A DNA stretch of 17,104 nucleotides from Coemansia sp. RSA 922 (taxonomy: Eukaryota > Kickxellomycota > Kickxellomycetes > Kickxellales > Kickxellaceae). The stretch's first letter is position 1, and each line of letters begins with the position of its first letter. A model generated the notes under the pieces. The model saw nothing but the letters and a program-made list of their open reading frames with translations, had not been told where the DNA came from and did no database searches. Shown piece by piece: positions 15,344 through 17,104 of this stretch. A program made the position numbers and the translations under genes. The stretch lies in assembly GCA_027577415.1 (NCBI GenBank), contig JANBQS010000478.1:1-17104 (forward strand), written 5' to 3'.

Positions 15344-15389
15344 AGGTTGCGCGAAGAAGATTCAAAGAAATTGGTGCAAGTAAGAGTAG

Positions 15390-15463
15390 CTAAAAGTGTG
15401 GAGAGCAAGAAAGAGAGAAAAGAAAAAAGTGGATGATGGCATATATCTATGCGCCTTGCTTAC
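15390..15463 (-). other. Candidate EFR3 leader intron with upstream ATG
   Basis: On the minus strand CAG|GTAAGC is a near-perfect 5' splice site at 15463. A long pyrimidine tract ending TTTTAG (AG at 15391-15390) is a strong 3' splice site, giving a 74-bp intron. The exon before it begins with an ATG at 15480. Spliced this way, that ATG opens a 14-codon uORF that stops before the EFR3 ATG. A weaker acceptor at 15256-15255 would instead join the upstream ATG in frame to the EFR3 body. Confidence 0.45.
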
Positions 15464-15673
15464 CTGACGATGGGGTTCATATGAGTGCGCGTGTGTGTGT
15501 ATGCTGAAGCGCCGGCGCGTCTATGCTGCGGAGTATACTGACACTGACAAGATAAATGAGCAGGATTGCTGCCTGGCGAAATTTACACAAAAAAATTCAA
15601 GGAGTACAGAAAAGAAAAGGCTAGTATGCTTGCTAGCCAGCTCATCATCACAAATGATGCTCAGGGTTCACTT

Positions 15674-15691
15674 TTTATTTATTTATTTATT
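15674..15691 (-). terminator. Overlapping AATAAA signals of the G-gamma gene
   Basis: Four TTTA units followed by TTA give several overlapping AATAAA hexamers on the minus strand, about 40-55 nt past the G-gamma stop codon. This is a strong candidate polyadenylation signal. Confidence 0.6.
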
Positions 15692-15731
15692 AGAGCTTTC
15701 AAAAAAGAACATAATTCAAAGAGCGTCGTCG

Positions 15732-15947
15732 CTACATGACTGAGCAGCCGCAACCACCGCCGGCCTGGCTGGCAAAGGGGTCGTGAGGTGGCGGGCCCCA
15801 GATAGACGGCAGCAAGTAGTCCTTGGTACTCTGAGTGTAGGAAATGAGGGCCTCGCTGGCCTGCGAGACAGGAATGCGCGGGAGCTCCAGCTGCTCCTTC
15901 AGGCGGTTGTTGTGCTCGATAATCTTCCGCAGCTTGTGCTCAGACAT
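15732..15947 (-). CDS. STE18: Heterotrimeric G-protein gamma subunit
   Basis: The 71-residue protein is a fungal G-gamma. It would pair with G-beta and tether the dimer to the membrane for pheromone or nutrient signalling. The N-terminal helix KLRKIIEHNNRLKEQLELPR (5-24) can form the coiled coil with G-beta. The fungal core follows: RIPVSQASEALISYTQSTKD (24-43), then PSIWGPPPHDPF (47-58). The C-terminus CGCSVM carries a CaaX box (C68, Met last, so farnesylation is expected) with a second Cys at 66 that could be palmitoylated. The frame is open upstream to 16097, but the additional 50 residues have no family counterpart. The ATG at 15947 gives the normal MSEHKLR-type start and length. It is 196 bp from the divergent SLC35F gene. 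Confidence 0.96.
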   Translation of the reverse strand: MSEHKLRKIIEHNNRLKEQLELPRIPVSQASEALISYTQSTKDYLLPSIWGPPPHDPFASQAGGGCGCSVM

Positions 15948-16143
15948 GGTCAAACAAGAAGAAGAAAAAGTATTAACAAAGATGAAGGTAAAGCTGGGCG
16001 GAGAGAGAAAAGAGAGAGGTTCGAGACACCACGGCGAATTTAGCCACTGGATGGATTGGGATAGCCCTGCTGCTACTGGCCCAGATTGCAGCGCCACTTC
16101 TTCACCCTTGGCTCCCTTTATCTATACATTAATTTTATACACT
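15948..16143. promoter_or_regulatory. 196-bp divergent promoter between G-gamma and SLC35F
   Basis: The two start codons face outward. The gap is purine-rich on the plus strand just outside G-gamma (15957-16020) and AT-rich next to the transporter (TATACATTAATTTTATACAC at 16123-16142). No gene is seen. Confidence 0.4.
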
Positions 16144-17104
16144 ATGAGCGGGATTCGTACACGACATTTGGCAGCGGCGGACCGGCCTTGGGCTGAGCTC
16201 GATGAGGCCAGCCCAGCCAACGTCACGGAGCTGATAGAGCGCAGACCAGCAACGCGGCCCAATAGCCGCGATGCATCGCTAACAGTGCTGACAGGAACAC
16301 TGGGGCGAGTGGCCAGCTCAGCAAGCCTTGCTGGGGCGCGACCGTCAGCCAGACGCAGCATGGTGCTGGGCGGAGCGGCTCTTGTGGTCTGCATCTTTTC
16401 GTTTGTGGCGCAGACAATCATTACCCGGAGCGTGCAAGAGTCGTACGTGCAGCCGTACTTTATCCTGTGGGTATCGCACTCGTTCTGGGTCATCATCCTG
16501 CCACTGCACACAGCGTACGAGAAGCTGAAGCGCCGCCCGCGGTCTCTGGCAGCGCTAAAGCTGGAAGCGCTGGTGGCCTCTGCAAAGCTTATCGTGCAGC
16601 GCAGGCGTTCACATGCTGGCGCTCGCCTAGAGTCGTCGTTTGATTTGTACGAGCCAGTGAGCACCACAGAGCAGGACATGGACCGTGGCACTGCCGCAGG
16701 CGACGAGGACGGGTCTCGGGCGCTTGCTGCCAGCCGGCCTGCGTGGGTGGTTTGGCGCATGATTTTGCTGACGGCGATGCTGGCTGGGCTGCTGAATTCG
16801 TCGGCGTATCTGTGGTACGTGGCTGTGGGATTTACCAGCATGTCCAAGGTCACGGCCATCTACAACATGTCGTGCTTCTTTGCCTACTTGTTCTCCATCC
16901 TGCTGCTGAAGGAGCGGGTGCAGGTCGTAAAGTGCGTGGCGGTGGGCATCAGCATCGTCGGCGTCGCTCTCATGGCTCTATTCGACACGGGCGCCGACGT
17001 GCAAGGGCTGTCCGAGGTGCAGAGGCATGCGCGGCGCAATGCTGAGCTTCTGGGCGATCTCCTGTCGCTGGCATGTGCGTGTGGCATTGGGCTGTACCAG
17101 GTCT
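16144..17104 (+). CDS. SLC35F-type (DMT/EamA) membrane transporter, 3' end cut by the window
   Basis: The frame is open from an ATG with A at -3 to the last base (320 complete codons), so the C-terminal part is missing. A polar N-terminus (1-70) is followed by hydrophobic segments at about 72-94, 104-122, 200-226, 232-254, 260-281 and the start of another at 302. This fits the first half of a ten-helix drug/metabolite transporter. SAYLWYVAVGFTSMSKVTAI (220-239), then FFAYLFSILLLKERV (245-259), is the typical EamA half-repeat of SLC35F3-F5 and of yeast YML018C/Thi74. Family members include thiamine-linked carriers, but the substrate is unknown. A long hydrophilic loop (123-199) between helices two and three is characteristic of this branch. 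It is divergent from G-gamma. Confidence 0.85.
   Translation, partial: MSGIRTRHLAAADRPWAELDEASPANVTELIERRPATRPNSRDASLTVLTGTLGRVASSASLAGARPSARRSMVLGGAALVVCIFSFVAQTIITRSVQESYVQPYFILWVSHSFWVIILPLHTAYEKLKRRPRSLAALKLEALVASAKLIVQRRRSHAGARLESSFDLYEPVSTTEQDMDRGTAAGDEDGSRALAASRPAWVVWRMILLTAMLAGLLNSSAYLWYVAVGFTSMSKVTAIYNMSCFFAYLFSILLLKERVQVVKCVAVGISIVGVALMALFDTGADVQGLSEVQRHARRNAELLGDLLSLACACGIGLYQV

Larger units (their letters stand above)
15344..15731. other. 388-bp gap: EFR3 leader and G-gamma 3' flank
   Basis: Both neighbours are on the minus strand. The right end carries the G-gamma polyadenylation signals, and the left end is the EFR3 leader with a candidate intron (15390-15463). A plus-strand frame from 15495 starts with ATG but encodes a Lys/Ser-rich peptide running through the poly(A) signals; it was not called. 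Confidence 0.5.

Noticed and set aside
3470..15947. Functional cluster of membrane-signalling genes (GCS1, LST8, EFR3, G-gamma)
   Set aside because: They are interspersed with unrelated splicing, salvage and Fe-S genes on both strands, so chance proximity is the simpler reading.
15948..16097. 50-residue N-terminal extension of G-gamma
   Set aside because: No fungal gamma subunit has it, and the ATG at 15947 gives the typical N-terminus.
1..17104. Mobile element, CRISPR array, phage or biosynthetic cluster
   Set aside because: No transposase, integrase, reverse transcriptase, terminal repeats, regularly spaced repeats or pathway cluster seen; all confident genes are eukaryotic housekeeping families.

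Overview
The window is an ordinary, gene-dense stretch of a fungal nuclear chromosome. Several genes point to a fungus: a fungal-type Mdm10 (ERMES/SAM mitochondrial outer-membrane barrel), a fungal-type G-protein gamma subunit ending in a CaaX box, Efr3, Lst8, and a SLC45/Sut1-type sugar transporter. Every protein gene reads as one uninterrupted frame, and intergenic gaps are short. Together with a ceramide glucosyltransferase (absent from S. cerevisiae), this suggests an early-diverging, intron-poor fungus such as a member of Kickxellomycotina. That placement is inference; no marker here fixes the taxon.

Layout. MDM10 (-, 114-1574) is followed by the ribosomal protein uS2/RPSA gene (-, start 2685). 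A 784-bp gap then holds AT-rich promoter-like sequence and one doubtful 46-codon ORF. Next is ceramide glucosyltransferase (-, 3470-4756), a 656-bp divergent gap, then CWC24/RNF113 (+, 5413-6363) and a protein with a HAX1-like C-terminus (+, 6498-7298). The latter converges on a uridine kinase/UPRT-like gene (-, 7341-8759). A SLC45-type transporter (+, 9068-10741) converges on LST8 (-, 10792-11790). CIA2/MIP18 (+, 12014-12490) converges on EFR3 (-, 12533-15343). A G-gamma gene (-, 15732-15947) is divergent from a SLC35F-type transporter (+, 16144 onward) that is cut by the window end.

No operon-like logic is seen and none is expected. Functions are housekeeping: mitochondrial biogenesis, translation, glycosphingolipid synthesis, splicing, pyrimidine salvage, sugar uptake, TOR signalling, cytosolic Fe-S assembly, PI4-kinase anchoring and G-protein signalling. 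EFR3, LST8, the gamma subunit and the ceramide glucosyltransferase all act at membranes or in membrane-linked signalling, but their proximity need not mean anything.

I found no mobile element, CRISPR array, tRNA or rRNA, and no convincing new multi-gene system. The items most worth checking are the HAX1-like protein, a strong candidate intron just upstream of EFR3, three tail-to-tail gene pairs only 42-50 bp apart, and the small ORF behind a TATA box at 3217-3396. Long frames that begin with TTG or GTG were trimmed to the first ATG supported by homology.
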